A DNA stretch of 64,000 nucleotides from assembly GCF_023156195.1 (NCBI RefSeq), contig NZ_JAKUKA010000001.1:620001-684000 (forward strand). Reading direction: 5' to 3'. Below, in pieces: positions 1 through 10,554 of the stretch. Each line of letters opens with the position of its first letter. Within the stretch, counting starts at the first letter, position 1. The notes below the pieces were generated by a model. It worked only from the letters and a program-made list of their open reading frames with translations. It was not told the DNA's origin and did no database searches. The position numbers and the translations under genes are program-made. This DNA comes from Chitinophaga sedimenti (GTDB taxonomy: Bacteria > Bacteroidota > Bacteroidia > Chitinophagales > Chitinophagaceae).

Positions 1-216
1 TGGATCAATAACTACGGAAATGCGGGTTACGAGGCAGAGTTGGAGGCATTTACGCATACCGGCCTCGGTTTGTTGATCGTCATGGAGTTGTTGCAGCACA
101 TTGGCGGGCGCATACAGGTACACCGCCGCCCATCCGGTGGTACGGCAATTATGATCGCCATCAGGGTGATCAGGCCTGGAAGTTATGCGGCTTTATCTTC
201 TCCAGCAGTTCTATAA
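1..216 (+). CDS. Sensor histidine kinase, C-terminal end (partial)
   Basis: The open frame runs in from the left edge and stops at 214-216. Its 71 residues hold the end of a HATPase_c domain: a GLGL glycine-rich (G2) box near residues 21-24, then a stretch matching the final strand (GGRIQVHRRPSGGTAIMIAI). The ATP-binding N and G1 boxes and the phospho-acceptor histidine lie outside the window. The gene converges on the response regulator at 170-802, and their 3' ends overlap by 47 bases. A kinase and regulator side by side suggest a two-component pair, although convergent orientation is less usual than tandem. The fold assignment is firm; the cognate pairing is inference. Confidence 0.7.
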   Translation, partial: WINNYGNAGYEAELEAFTHTGLGLLIVMELLQHIGGRIQVHRRPSGGTAIMIAIRVIRPGSYAALSSPAVL

Positions 217-802
217 TGTTGGTTACGCCCAGTTTGGTGTAGAGCCGCGTTTTGTAAGTGCTCACGGTACTGATGTGGAGATTCAATATTTCCGCGATCT
301 TCGCCACCGGTGTGCCCTTGATCAGCTGGTTCATGATGTCTACCTCGCGGGCAGACAAACTATCGAACGGATTCTGATGGCGATTGTCGCCGGCTTTGTC
401 CAGCAAACGCTGGCGGGTACTGGTGCTCAGGTACTTTTCGTTCCCCAGTATCGTTTCTATCGCCTTTTTTACCTCGCTTTCTTCGGAAGATTTTTGCAGG
501 AAGCCGTCTGCACCGGCCTGGAGGTAGTTAATGGCGTATAACTGTTCTTCGAGGGCGGAGAAGATGAGTATTTTAATTTTCGGCTGCCGCAGGCGGATGG
601 AATCGAGCATCTGGATGCTGTTGCCGCCGGGCAGGTTAATATCGAGTATGAGCAGGTCGATCGGTTCGCGGCCGGCAATGCCGATGGCCTCATCGAACGT
701 GGTCGCCTCACGTATACTCACGTTTGAAAAGGCTTCCGTAATGATTTGTTTCAACCCAAAACGGATAATCGCGTGGTCGTCTGCAAGCAGCATCTTGATC
801 AT
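170..802 (-). CDS. Response regulator, NarL/FixJ (LuxR) family
   Basis: A 210-residue DNA-binding response regulator of normal family length. Residues 1-120 form a receiver: acidic pair D8-D9, phospho-acceptor D54 in ILDINLPGG, and conserved K104. Residues about 145-205 form a LuxR-type helix-turn-helix that begins LSAREVDIM. Phosphorylation by a histidine kinase, probably the one whose end lies at 1-216, would control promoter binding. The ATG at 800-802 starts directly on the canonical MIKMLLADDH receiver N-terminus. A perfect TAnnTTTG box (minus strand, 838-845) lies about 35 bases upstream. The frame is intact. The target genes are unknown. Confidence 0.9.
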   Translation of the reverse strand: MIKMLLADDHAIIRFGLKQIITEAFSNVSIREATTFDEAIGIAGREPIDLLILDINLPGGNSIQMLDSIRLRQPKIKILIFSALEEQLYAINYLQAGADGFLQKSSEESEVKKAIETILGNEKYLSTSTRQRLLDKAGDNRHQNPFDSLSAREVDIMNQLIKGTPVAKIAEILNLHISTVSTYKTRLYTKLGVTNIIELLEKIKPHNFQA

Positions 803-837
803 AGGGGTAATGGTCTTTACTAATGGTTACCGAGGTG

Positions 838-845
838 CAAAAATA
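838..845 (-). promoter_or_regulatory. Bacteroidota -7 box of the response regulator
   Basis: Read on the minus strand this is TATTTTTG, a perfect match to the Bacteroidota primary-sigma -7 consensus TAnnTTTG, 35 bases before the regulator ATG. I could not find a convincing -33 TTG at the usual 17-23 base spacing. Confidence 0.4.
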
Positions 846-1136
846 GCCAATTCAACAAGAAACACCTGTCGTATAATTACTACAAGCGAATGCTACTTGT
901 ACTACAGTTCGGAATCCTGCCTTACGGTACTTTCGTGCGGCCACTCCTGCAAGTCTCCATAGCTTTTTTGCTGGCAAGCGAAGTAGCGGTCATGTTTCGG
1001 TTAACGATCATGACTGCTTACGTTATCCGGCTGAAACAAAGTTGGCAAACTGCCGCGCCAAACGGCATCGCTCTATAGCGACACCGGGCATCCGGCAAAA
1101 TAGAGACCATGTAATATCGTTCTTTCGGTATTTTTC

Positions 1137-1171
1137 CTGCACAGGCTTCGCGCCCGTGCAGTTTCTTTTTG
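1137..1171 (+). terminator. Terminator-like hairpin ahead of the sigma factor
   Basis: CTGCAC (1137-1142) pairs with GTGCAG (1156-1161), and a T-rich tail follows (1162-1171). It could end an unrecognised short transcript or act as an attenuator in the sigma-factor leader. There is no upstream gene on this strand, so its role is open. Confidence 0.4.
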
Positions 1172-1236
1172 TACGGATCCTTTATTATATTTATCCCGGA
1201 TTCAACCAAAAACAAGACCGAATAAGTGCAGCGCGA

Positions 1237-1805
1237 ATGGCCGAACATCTGATTAACGAACAGGCACTGCTGGGGAAACGGGACGGGGGAACGAGAAAGC
1301 GTTCGAGCAAATCGTCCGGTATTATTTCCCGCACCTGCTGCCTTTCGCCGTGAGTATCACCAAAAACCGGGCGGTAGCCGAGGATATTGTCCGGGAGGCC
1401 TTTTTGCGCCTCTGGCAGCATCGTCATGAATACGCGCAGCTTTATAACGTGCGCGCCTGGCTGTTTACCGTCACCTCCAATCTCTCGCTTACTTATATTA
1501 AAAAGATGGCCCTGGAAGGAAACCTGCTTCGCCAGCTGGCGCCCGATACTTCGTCGCGCGCCACAGAAGCGGAAGAACGCCTGCATTATAAGGAAAGCGG
1601 CCTGCTCCTGCACGAGGCCATGTTACGCCTGCCGCCGCAGCAACAGGAAGTATACCGCCTCAGCCGGTACGAAGAACTCTCGATCCCCGAAATAGCCGAA
1701 CGCCTGCATTTGTCGCCCAATACAGTAAAGAACCACCTGGTGAAGGCGTTGCAGTCGGTACGCGGGTTTATTCGCGGTACAGGGGCCTTTTTTATTCAAC
1801 TCTGA
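1237..1805 (+). CDS. FecI-like ECF RNA polymerase sigma factor (frame broken)
   Basis: A sigma-70 region 2 and region 4 protein of about 190 residues. Region 2 follows EKAFEQIV and includes AEDIVREAFLRLWQHR. Region 4 holds ELSIPEIAERLHLSPNTVKN, the -35-binding helix-turn-helix. The N-terminus MAEHLINEQALLGK starts at ATG 1237. The rest is read one frame back, and adding one G to the five-G run at 1285-1289 restores a continuous protein, so a sequence error is likely. It is followed by FecR (1892) and an STN-domain SusC, the standard cell-surface-signalling order. There the sigma factor is released by FecR to transcribe the SusC/SusD unit. Confidence 0.88.
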
Positions 1806-1891
1806 AAAATATTTTCGATGGGGCTAGTCCTAAATCATTTCCCATTAGTTATATCCTTGTTGCAACCTAATTTTCAAGCATCTATTCCACC

Positions 1892-3045
1892 ATGTTAATG
1901 ACAAACGAACAGAAAGTTCGGGTGCTCCTCGGCCTGTACTATAAGGGTACCATTGCCGAAGCAGAAGCCGCCGAACTGGCCGAATTGTTAAAGGACGACC
2001 GTTACGACGGTGTTGCGCAGGAAACGCTGATGGCATTTTCCACGCAGGTGACGCCTTTGCATAGTGAGGCCATCGCGTTAGACCGCATGGTGGAGCGACT
2101 GAAAGACCTGACCGCAGCACCGGTAAAAACGTTGCCGGTATGGAAACGGCCGGTTTTCCGCTGGTCGGCCGCCGCAGCCGTGTTGTTGCTGGCCGCTGCG
2201 GGTACTTACCAGCTGTGGCCCCGCACTGCAGCAGTAAAACAGGTGGCGCGCTACCAGCACGAAGTGCAGCCCGGTGGCAACCGTGCCGTGCTTACGCTCG
2301 ATGACGGCACCGAAGTAAACCTGGACGATGCCGCAAACGGACAACTGGCCGAAGGTATTGCCAAAACAGGGCAGGGACAGGTAGCGTATACGGTGAACAG
2401 CAGTATACCCGGTCCCCTGAAATATAACCGGCTCACTACGCCCAAAGGCGGTCAGTTTCAGCTGATATTGCCCGATGGTACCGAAGTGTGGCTGAACGCC
2501 AACAGTTCTTTGTATTACGAAACCACGCTCTCTGGCAACGAACGCCGGGTAGAGCTGCGGGGGAAGGCTATTTTAAAGTAGCGCCGCATGTGTCGAGGCC
2601 GTTCATCGTGGTCATGGAGAATGGCAAAAAGGTGGAAGTGCTGGGAACGGAGTTCAACACCAGCGCCTATAAAGAGGACGCCGGTGTATCGACAACCCTG
2701 GTAAATGGTGCGGTGAAGGTCGATGGGGTGATGTTGCGGCCCGGACAGCAGGCCTTTTCGGGCGAGAACGGGGTAACGGTAAATTCACAGGTGGATGTTG
2801 CCGCGAACATTGCCTGGAAGAACGGCCTGTTCGTGTTCAACGATACGAGAATAGATGTGATCATGAAACAACTGGAGCGCTGGTATGATATAGACGTAGT
2901 GTATGAAGGATCGGAGAAAGTACACCTGAACGGTACTTTTAGCAGGAATATGCCACTGAGCAAAATCCTCGACATATTTGAATCAACGAAACTTGTACAT
3001 TTTAAAATAGAAGGCAGAACACTTACCGTAACAGTCACACCCTGA
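1892..3045 (+). CDS. FecR family anti-sigma factor (frame broken)
   Basis: An inner-membrane anti-sigma factor of about 384 residues. The cytoplasmic N-terminal segment is followed by one membrane helix (about residues 90-106, rich in A/L before YQLWPR). The periplasmic FecR domain follows, with LDDGTEVNLD and LPDGTEVWLNANSSLYY motifs, then the DUF4974-type C-terminal domain ending VHFKIEGRTLTVTVTP. The frame breaks in the five-G run at 2559-2563. One extra G rejoins VELRG to EGYFKVAPH. It lies between its sigma factor and an STN-domain SusC, and would pass the transporter's substrate signal to the sigma factor. ATG 1898 is an alternative start. Confidence 0.9.
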
Positions 3046-3177
3046 TGAACAGCTGCATCAGGTAAAAACTGACCATTATCTAAAGTAGAACAAGTCACAT
3101 TCCGGCCGATCTGCCGGCGGGAATGATGCGGCAACTATTTCCGTTAAGAATTTTTTAGGACTACCAAAATCAAATGT

Positions 3178-6100
3178 ATGATGATCACTGCCTCGCGCAA
3201 TGCGCAGGAGGGCGCCTCATGTCTGCCAACCAGGACAAAACGGCGACTCCTGAAAACCGGAATCTTATCTATCCTCCTGATGCTTGTCGGCGCTGCGGCT
3301 TTTGCCCAGGACGTTAAAGTAACGTTACAAATGCACGAAGAGCAACTGTCGATCGCCTTTAAAGAAATTGAACGGCAAACCGGCTACACGTTCGTGTATG
3401 GCAAAGAACAGCTCAAAAACGCGAAGCCGGTAACGTTAAACCTGATCAAACAGCCCATTGCCGTGGTGCTGAACCTGTTGTTCAGGGGACAACAAGACCT
3501 GAGCTTTTACATCAAAGATGAAAAATATGTGGTGGTGTCGCAGAAAAAGCAGCCGGTGGACAACGGAAGAGCCACATTGCCCGCACCGCCCTATGCCGGC
3601 CGGGTAACCGATGAGGAAGGCACGCCGCTACCCGGTGTTACCGTGCGCGCCAAATCTGGGCCGTTGGGTTCAAATAGCGCCACGTTAACGAATGAGAAAG
3701 GCGAGTATGCCTTTAATGGTGGCGGCGATGTAAGAACACTGTTGTTTTCCTTTATTGGGTTTGAGCCCGCTACGGTAGATGCCCGCGAAGGATTGTACGT
3801 CAACATGAAATTAAAACGCCTGGCCTCTAAACTGGAAGAAACCGTTATTACCGGCTACACCGCTAAAAGCGCCAAGGAACTTACCGGCGCCGTGCAGCGG
3901 GTAACGGGCGAGCAGTTGCGCAACAGTGTGAGCACGCCCAACGCCCTATCTATGCTGAAGGGTAAAACCACCGGTTTGTACATTACCGAAAACACCGGCG
4001 AAGCAGGCGCTAAAGGCCAGGTGATCGAGCGCGGACAGTCTTCCATGGCTACCGCTACCAACAGCTATTATGGTCCTTTGATCGTGGTAGATGGGGTAAT
4101 TACCAACTACCAGAACCTCCAGGATGCGGTGAATCCTGCCGACGTGGAAGATATCGCGATCTTAAAAGATGCTTCGTCTACCGCGATCTACGGATCCCGC
4201 GCGGCACAGGGTGTTATCGTGATCACCACCCGCCGGGGAAGCTGGGTAAAACCGGTGTGGATGTGCGTATGCAATACGGCGCCATGCAACCGGTGCGCGA
4301 CATTCGTTTTATGAATACAACGGAGCTGATTTCCTTTATGGATAAACAGATGCAGCGGTACTGGGAGCAAACACCTTCGATACAGGCACAGTTCCCGAAT
4401 GTGGCCGACTTCATCCAGCAGCGCCGCGTGTACAGCGATGCTGATAAAGCAAATAATTTCAACTGGGAAGATGCGATTTACAGCAACGGTAATTTCCGTA
4501 ACACAGAGCTCAGCATCAACAGCGGAACGGAGAAAACAAAGTTTTACGGCAGCGTGGCCTGGTATAAAGAAAACGGCGCCCTGTACGATAATAGCTTCGA
4601 CCGTAAAAGCATCCGCCTGAATATCGACCAGCAGGTGAGCAAACAGTTTGCGGTAGCGTTTAATGTAAGCTCTATCCTGGATAAAACCATCAAACGTAAC
4701 GGTATTCCCGAACTGTACATGATACAACCGTTCCAGAGCCCGTATAAAGCCGATGGTACGTATGCAGACAGCATACCGGTGAAGCAGTCGAGCAACTACG
4801 GCCCGATGTTTACTACCTGGACGCAGAACTTCCTGGCGGAGAAAGGGTACGATAATACGGCGCTGACCAATGTGCAGAACCACCTGGGTTCGGTACGGCT
4901 GAAGTATGACATCTTCCCTGGTTGAGTGTACAAAGCGCCAACTCGGTGAACTATATGAACACCCGCTTTAACTCCTACCTCGATCCGCGTTCCTACTCCG
5001 GTAAATATGGCGGTTATCCGTACCTGTTCACCGCTGCCAGCCTGATTATCCCGAACGGGACGCTTACCATCAGGGATACCCGTTATACCGATTATCTTAC
5101 TTCGAACACCATCAGCTTCCGCAAATACTTCGGCAAACATTCGGTAACGGCATTAGCCGGACAGGAGTGGGGCAAGCGCACGACGGAGACGACCACTGCC
5201 GACATGTACAACCTGCTGCCCGGCGAACGTAATGCCGGCGCCGCCAAAGGATATGGCAGCGCGGTATACCTCGCGTATTACACCCCAGCTACCGCACCGA
5301 CGCCACCGGCAGGCACCTACCAGGAAAGGGCGACGTTCTCGGTGTTCGGTCAGGCCGATTACAACTACGACCAGCGATACTACGCCGCCGCTTCTGTACG
5401 TACGGATGCGACCACCAACTTCGGCCGTTCCAAACGGTATGGTACGTTTTACTCCTTAAGCGGTGGCTGGCTGCTTTCCCGCGAAGGCTTCCTCGACGGC
5501 ATCGACGCGATCAACAACCTGAAACTGCGCGCGGTTTACGGTACTTCCGGCCGCGACCTCGGTGACGGATACCTGAATACTACTTTCTACACCGATGGTC
5601 CGCGTTACGGCGCTGTGGGCAACGTAGGTTCTTCTATTTCTCAGCTCGCCAACCCGGACATCTCCTGGGAAACCATGTACAGCTCCAATGTTGGGGTAGA
5701 CGTGGGCCTGTGGAACCGCCTTGATGCAACGATCGATCTGTATCATAAAAGAAGCAGCGGTTTGTTGCAGAACGTTACCCTCACTTCCGCACAAGGCTCC
5801 CTGAGCCAGTACCAGAACGTGGGCGAGATCGTGAACAAAGGCCTGGAAATTATGCTGAACGGGCATGCGGTAAAAAGCAAAGACTTTAACTGGATGATCA
5901 ATTTCAATATCAGCTTTAATAAAAATGAACTGACCTCCCTGTACCAGGATTCGCTGCGCGACAGTTATTCCGGCACTTACTACCGTAAACTGGGGGAAGA
6001 TATCAACGTGATTAAAGCGATTGAATTTGTGGGCATCAACCCGGATAATGGTAATATGATTCACCGCAACTACGACGCGAGCGGTAAGGCTGTGGACGTG

Positions 6101-6688
6101 GAAGGCATCGGCGCCACCACCAACCTCGCCAACTGGCGCCCGGTAGGTTCTGCCACACCGAAGTTCTTCGGCGGTTTCACGAATACCTTTAAGTACCGCC
6201 AGTTTACCCTCAGCGCCGAATGGTGGTTCCAGTATGGCAATTATGTAATGATGTCGCTGGTGAACAACTTCCAGTCGCCGACCGCACCGCGCCTGGGCCG
6301 TAACAACGTAGTGTTTGGCGATAACCAGCATGTATGGCAGGCGCCTGGTGATACCGGGGCAAACTACCCGGACGTGTTCAGTACCAGCCCGAACGCCTGG
6401 AGTGCATTGACCTACCGCTCTTCCCGCCTGTGGGGCGATGCGAGCCATATGCGTTTACGCAACGTGCGCCTGAATTATGACCTGCCCCGCAAGCTGGTAC
6501 AGCAATGGCGCCTGCAGCACTGCTCCGCTTATGTGAGCGGCGACAACCTGGCCGTGTTGAAGCGCAAGGATTTTGTAGGCGCGGATCCTGAAGGTGCGAC
6601 CCTGAGTACCAGCACAGCATATGCGGGTGTAGGTACCGGTTTCGCGAATCCGCGCCGTTTTGTGGCAGGTATTAACGTAGGCTTCTAA
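3178..6688 (+). CDS. SusC/RagA family TonB-linked outer-membrane transporter with STN domain (two frame breaks)
   Basis: A SusC-type transporter of about 1170 residues. In order: a signal peptide ending AAAFAQ; an STN domain (about residues 45-120, contacting FecR); a carboxypeptidase-like CNA-B domain (about 140-210, RVTDEEGTPLPGVTVRA); a plug with the SusC signature of a DASSTAIYGSRAAQGVI motif; then a 22-strand barrel ending in phenylalanine (AGINVGF). The frame breaks at the four-G run 4235-4238 and at TT 4922-4923. One added base in each restores the expected sequence. It works with the SusD lipoprotein directly downstream to import an unknown oligomer. No glycoside hydrolase lies beside it, so the substrate cannot be guessed. 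Confidence 0.93.
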
Positions 6689-6706
6689 TCAGAAAAATGT
6701 ATCGGC

Positions 6707-8173
6707 ATGAAAAAAGTAAACTTTATATATCCGCACTGTTACTGGGAGCATTGGGCTTTTCGTCCTGTAATAAAGAACTGGACAAACTGCGCCCGCACAA
6801 CGTAACGTTCGAAGACCAGCAGTTCTCCTCACCCGCTGGATTTACTAAAGCGATTTGGGGCGCATACGCTTCTGTGGCCAGTTCGGCAGTGGCATCTTCC
6901 TTTAACTATAATGACATCCTGCTTTTCCTGGGAGAAGCGCATGGTAACAACATCAGGGCGCTGGATGCGGGTGTGAATAAAAATACGAACGCCTTTAACT
7001 ACCTCAATTCGGCAGAAAAGGATTTGTCGTACACCTACGAATACTGGCGTGGCAGTTATGCGGCCTGCCTGTTGCTCAATAAAATCCTGGCCAATGTAAA
7101 GTCGGATGAAACCAATGCGGAGATATTACAGGCAAAAGGAGAAGCCTTGTTCCTGCGTGCGTATGTATATTTCAACATGACCCGCATTTATGGCAAACCT
7201 TATTACCGAGGATGCGGCGAACAGCCCGTCCGTGATGCTGGTGACCACCGATAACAACGGTACGGCCTTTGCCCCGGCGCGGTCTACCGTAAAGCAGGTG
7301 TACGAGCAAATTATCTCCGATCTGCAAACGGCGTTGCCGCTGCTGAAAGCGCAGAAGACGAACAGCTTTGCTTCGCGTTATGCCACTTTTGCGATGCTCT
7401 CCCGCGTGTACCTTTATATGGGCGGCACGTTCAGCGCACCGGATGTGGAAGCGAACAAGAAAGCGCGCGAGTATGCCGATTCGGTGATCCTCCATGGCGG
7501 TTACAACCTGTTGCAGGGTGCGGCTTATACGTCGTACTACAGCACGGATGCGCCGGGTAATAAGGAGGATATTTTTGCCATCAACACACAATATGCAAAT
7601 GGTTTGATCAGTAACCTGTACGCCATGCCTTCGCAGATTAACTACAGTGGCGGGTTGTATCGTCCTTCGCCAGACCTGCTATCGCTGTACAGGGATACCG
7701 ATTTAAGGAAGAAGTTTTTTGTGAAGAACGTCACACCGGGTAACCCGAACGATACCCTGGCCAGTGTGAAATACATGCTGGGGTACGTATCGCTGTACAG
7801 TACTTCGCCCAACCGCTACCTGCGACTGGCGGAAGTGGTACTGAACCGCGCGGAAGCTGCGGTAAAGGCGGGTGATAACGGCGCGGCACTCATCGATCTG
7901 AATACGATTCGTTCGAGAGCAGGTATTGGTGATACCTCCAACATTACCGGCCAGCCGCTGTTTAACGAAATTCTGAAGCAACGCCGTATGGAGCTGGCAT
8001 TCGAAGGGCATGCGAGTTACGATTACTTCCGTAACGGTTTGCCGATGGTGCGCAACTATACGTCCGGCAGTTCCGGCGCCATGACGGTGGCGGCTACCGA
8101 TCCTAAAATATTAATGCGCGTTCCGGCGGATGAGATCACCGGTAACCGTAACCTTTCTCAAAACGAACAATAA
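6707..8173 (+). CDS. SusD/RagB family nutrient-binding lipoprotein (frame breaks)
   Basis: The surface ligand-binding partner of the SusC at 3178-6688, about 490 residues. The lipobox is GFSSC followed by N. SusD helices and TPR-like segments follow (YFNMTRIYGKPYY; EVVLNRAEAAVKAGD; ILKQRRMELAFEGHASYDYFRNG). The frame is lost near 7203-7208 and regained one register forward (one extra base or two missing). The listed start at ATG 6707 gives MKK only if the six-A run after it is really seven; otherwise ATG 6697 in the adjoining frame gives MYRHEKSKLY. The stop overlaps the next start as TAATG, suggesting translational coupling to the thioredoxin genes. Confidence 0.92.
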
Positions 8174-9321
8174 TGAAAAACTCCATCGTTTTAGCTATTG
8201 CTTTGCTGGCCGGCGCTTCGGCGCTGGCGCAAAAGCCTTTTACGCTCAAGGGCACGTATCATGGCCCGGCTGCCAATTACTTCTATCTGCACTACACCGG
8301 CGCGGATGGCAAGTATATAAAAGACAGTTCTACTGTATTGAACGGCAGGTTCGCTTTTAAAGGAAGTCTCAGCGGCATTACCGGTGCCACGTTACAGGGC
8401 GTTACAAAGTCGCGCGGCATGGACGATCCTAATTCTACTTTCATCTTTCTTGAACCCGGCAATATGACCATCGATGTTACCGCCGATAAGTTCAAGGACC
8501 AAATAATGACCGGGTCCGTTACACAAAAAGAGATGGATGCGCTGAACAAACAGAAGGCCGGTTTAAAGGCCCAATGGGCGCCATTTTTCAAGTCGCTGGA
8601 CTCCGTGAACAAGATTGATAACTTCCAGTTCCAGGAGATGAAAGGCGGCCTGAAGCCGTATTACGCCGAAATGGAGAAATACGATTTCGGGTATATCGAC
8701 AAACATCCCGGTACCTACCTGAGCGCTTACCTGCTGCGTGGGTATACACATGACATGTCTACCGAAAGAATGCAGAAGTATTACAGCCAGTTAAGCCCCG
8801 AATTGCAGGCGGGTATTGGTAAGGCGATGAAGGACGAGCTGGACCGCCGTAAAATAGGCGTGCCGGGCACAGTGGCGCATGCATTTGCTACCACCGACAT
8901 CAATGGCGCTCCCTTAAAACTGGCCGATTATAAAGGCAAATATGTACTGGTTGACTTCTGGGCCAGCTGGTGTTTGCCCTGCCGCAAAGGCAATCCGCAC
9001 CTGAAAAAACTGTATGCCGAGTACAAGGATAAAGGCTTTGAGATCATTGGCGTATCCGATGACGATGGCAAACCGGACGCCTGGCGCAAAGCGGTGGCAG
9101 ACGATGGTATTGGTATGTGGAAACACGTGCTGCGGGGAATGGACCGGGAAAAGCTGATGGCGGGCGTCTTTAATCCGGCTGATATTTCGAAACAGTATGG
9201 CATTGCTACGCTGCCCACGAAAGTGCTGATCGACAGAGATGGTAACATCATTGGCCGTTACAGCGGGGGAGAAGAAGATGATGCGAAAATGGACGAACAA
9301 TTAAAATCTATTTTTAAATAA
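8173..9321 (+). CDS. TlpA-like thiol:disulfide oxidoreductase with N-terminal DUF4369-type domain
   Basis: An intact 382-residue exported protein. The signal peptide ends GASALAQ. Residues about 22-130 resemble DUF4369 (FTLKGTYHG; TFIFLEPGNMTIDV), a helical linker follows, and residues about 240-382 form an AhpC/TSA-TlpA thioredoxin domain. The active site is WASWCLPC with cysteines 267 and 270, and the cis-proline region is IATLPTKVLI. Such proteins reduce disulfides in the periplasm or outer-membrane lumen. Start and stop both share bases with the neighbours (TAATG on each side), so it is translated with SusD and a second TlpA-like protein. The partner substrate is unknown. Confidence 0.9.
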   Translation: MKNSIVLAIALLAGASALAQKPFTLKGTYHGPAANYFYLHYTGADGKYIKDSSTVLNGRFAFKGSLSGITGATLQGVTKSRGMDDPNSTFIFLEPGNMTIDVTADKFKDQIMTGSVTQKEMDALNKQKAGLKAQWAPFFKSLDSVNKIDNFQFQEMKGGLKPYYAEMEKYDFGYIDKHPGTYLSAYLLRGYTHDMSTERMQKYYSQLSPELQAGIGKAMKDELDRRKIGVPGTVAHAFATTDINGAPLKLADYKGKYVLVDFWASWCLPCRKGNPHLKKLYAEYKDKGFEIIGVSDDDGKPDAWRKAVADDGIGMWKHVLRGMDREKLMAGVFNPADISKQYGIATLPTKVLIDRDGNIIGRYSGGEEDDAKMDEQLKSIFK

Positions 9322-10422
9322 TGATTATGAAGTACTTATTGATGCCCGCCGCCCTGTTATGCAGCGTGGCCACCTACGCGCAAACCGCCACGCTCGATGC
9401 GAAGTTTCCCGGTTTACCCGATGGTTCCAAAGTATTCATTCAACACATCAATGGTGGCCACGGCGTCGATTCCGCCGAGGTGAAAGGGGGGCGGTGAAAA
9501 TCAGTTCCAGCGTAGACGCCGGGGATGTTTGGTTCCTGAGCGCTAAAAATGGCGCTGAACGCCTGGGAAGCCTTATGTTCTATATGGAACCCGGTACCCT
9601 AAAAGTATCGGCGAAAGGGACGAAGCTGGAAACCCCGGTGTATAGCGGTCCGGCTTACGCGGCAGATTTAAACAGCCTGAACGCCGTACAAAAACAGCCG
9701 CTGTTTAAAAAGCTGGAGGCGTTGTACAAAGAGCAAAACGACACGTACCAGAAAGATACCGCGCGCTTTAACGCCGCCCGCAAAGCCGTGGCCGACCTGG
9801 ACGGCGATCGCACCGCCGTGTATGAGAAATGGATCGCGGCGCATACGGCTTCGCCGGTGAGTGCTTATGTACTTTCCATGCAGCTGCGTTACGAGGATAT
9901 GAACCAGCTGGAGGCCAGTCTTAAATCGTTGAAGCCTGCCGCCAAAAACAACCTGGTCGCGAAGAAACTGCAGCATACCGTGGATGCATCGCGTGCCACG
10001 GCAATAGGTAAAATAGCGCCGAGTTTACGCAGAACGACACCCTCGGTAAACCGGTTGCCCTGAAAGACTTTCGTGGCAAATACGTGCTGATCGACTTCTG
10101 GGCCAGCTGGTGCGTTCCCTGCCGTAAGGAGAACCCTGCCGTAGTAAAGGCTTTCGATGCTTTTAAAGACAAAAACTTTACGATCCTGAGCGTGTCGCTC
10201 GACAGGCAGGGGGATAAAGACAAGTGGATCAAGGCGATTCATGACGATGGGCTTACCTGGACGCACGTTTCTGACCTTGGCTGGTGGGATAATGCGGTGT
10301 CGCGCCAGTACGATATCCGGTCTATTCCCTCGAACCTGCTGCTTGGGCCGGACGGGGTGATCATCGCGAAGAACCTGCGTGGCGAAGCACTGGAAGCGAA
10401 GCTGGCAGAAGTAATTAAGTAG
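9321..10422 (+). CDS. TlpA-like thiol:disulfide oxidoreductase, second copy (two frame breaks)
   Basis: About 367 residues. The signal peptide MKYLLMPAALLCSVATYAQ is followed by a beta-rich domain, a helical linker and a TlpA thioredoxin domain with WASWCVPC (first Cys codon 10111-10113) and the cis-proline segment IRSIPSNLLL. The frame breaks at the six-G run 9486-9491 and at the single G 10021; one G added at each rejoins the protein. The ATG overlaps the previous stop (TAATG). It is related to the preceding gene in layout but clearly diverged, so this is an old duplication rather than an assembly repeat. It is the last gene of the SusC/SusD unit, and a terminator follows. Confidence 0.88.
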
Positions 10423-10440
10423 TATTCTGAACGATATAGG

Positions 10441-10471
10441 AGCCGCAGCCGGAAATGGTTGCGGCTTTTTT
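10441..10471 (+). terminator. Rho-independent terminator of the SusC/SusD/TlpA unit
   Basis: A GC-rich stem, GCCGCAGCC (10442-10450) with GGTTGCGGC (10457-10465), a six-base loop and six T. It sits 20 bases after the second TlpA stop. Confidence 0.85.
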
Positions 10472-10541
10472 ATTGTTAATGATATGTTAAACCAATCTGA
10501 GGCGAGGTGATGTATGGCGGGCTGGACGGTTTTTTGTGGGA

Positions 10542-10549
10542 TATTTTTG
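10542..10549 (+). promoter_or_regulatory. -7 box five bases before the kinase ATG
   Basis: TATTTTTG matches TAnnTTTG perfectly and ends five bases before ATG 10555. If used, the transcript would begin at or next to the start codon (leaderless). No clear -33 TTG is seen. Confidence 0.35.
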
Positions 10550-10554
10550 ACCAT

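Larger units (their letters stand above)
803..1236. other. Non-coding interval between regulator and sigma factor
   Basis: These 434 bases carry no believable gene. The short open frames here have no family features and overlap each other. The left end holds the divergent regulator promoter. The right end holds a hairpin with a T-rich tail (1137-1171), about 65 bases before the sigma-factor ATG. The middle shows nothing recognisable. Confidence 0.6.

Noticed and set aside
890..1248. Short open frames on both strands before the first sigma factor
   Set aside because: They overlap each other, lack motifs and do not sit near a promoter. The region is better read as non-coding with a terminator-like stem.
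5456..6448. 330-codon minus-strand open frame inside SusC
   Set aside because: It is antisense to a clear barrel-coding region, lacks domain features and reflects the codon bias of the opposite strand.
8173..10422. Assembly duplication of one TlpA gene
   Set aside because: The two proteins share domain plan but differ through most of their length, including the N-terminal domains and active-site neighbours, so both are real genes.
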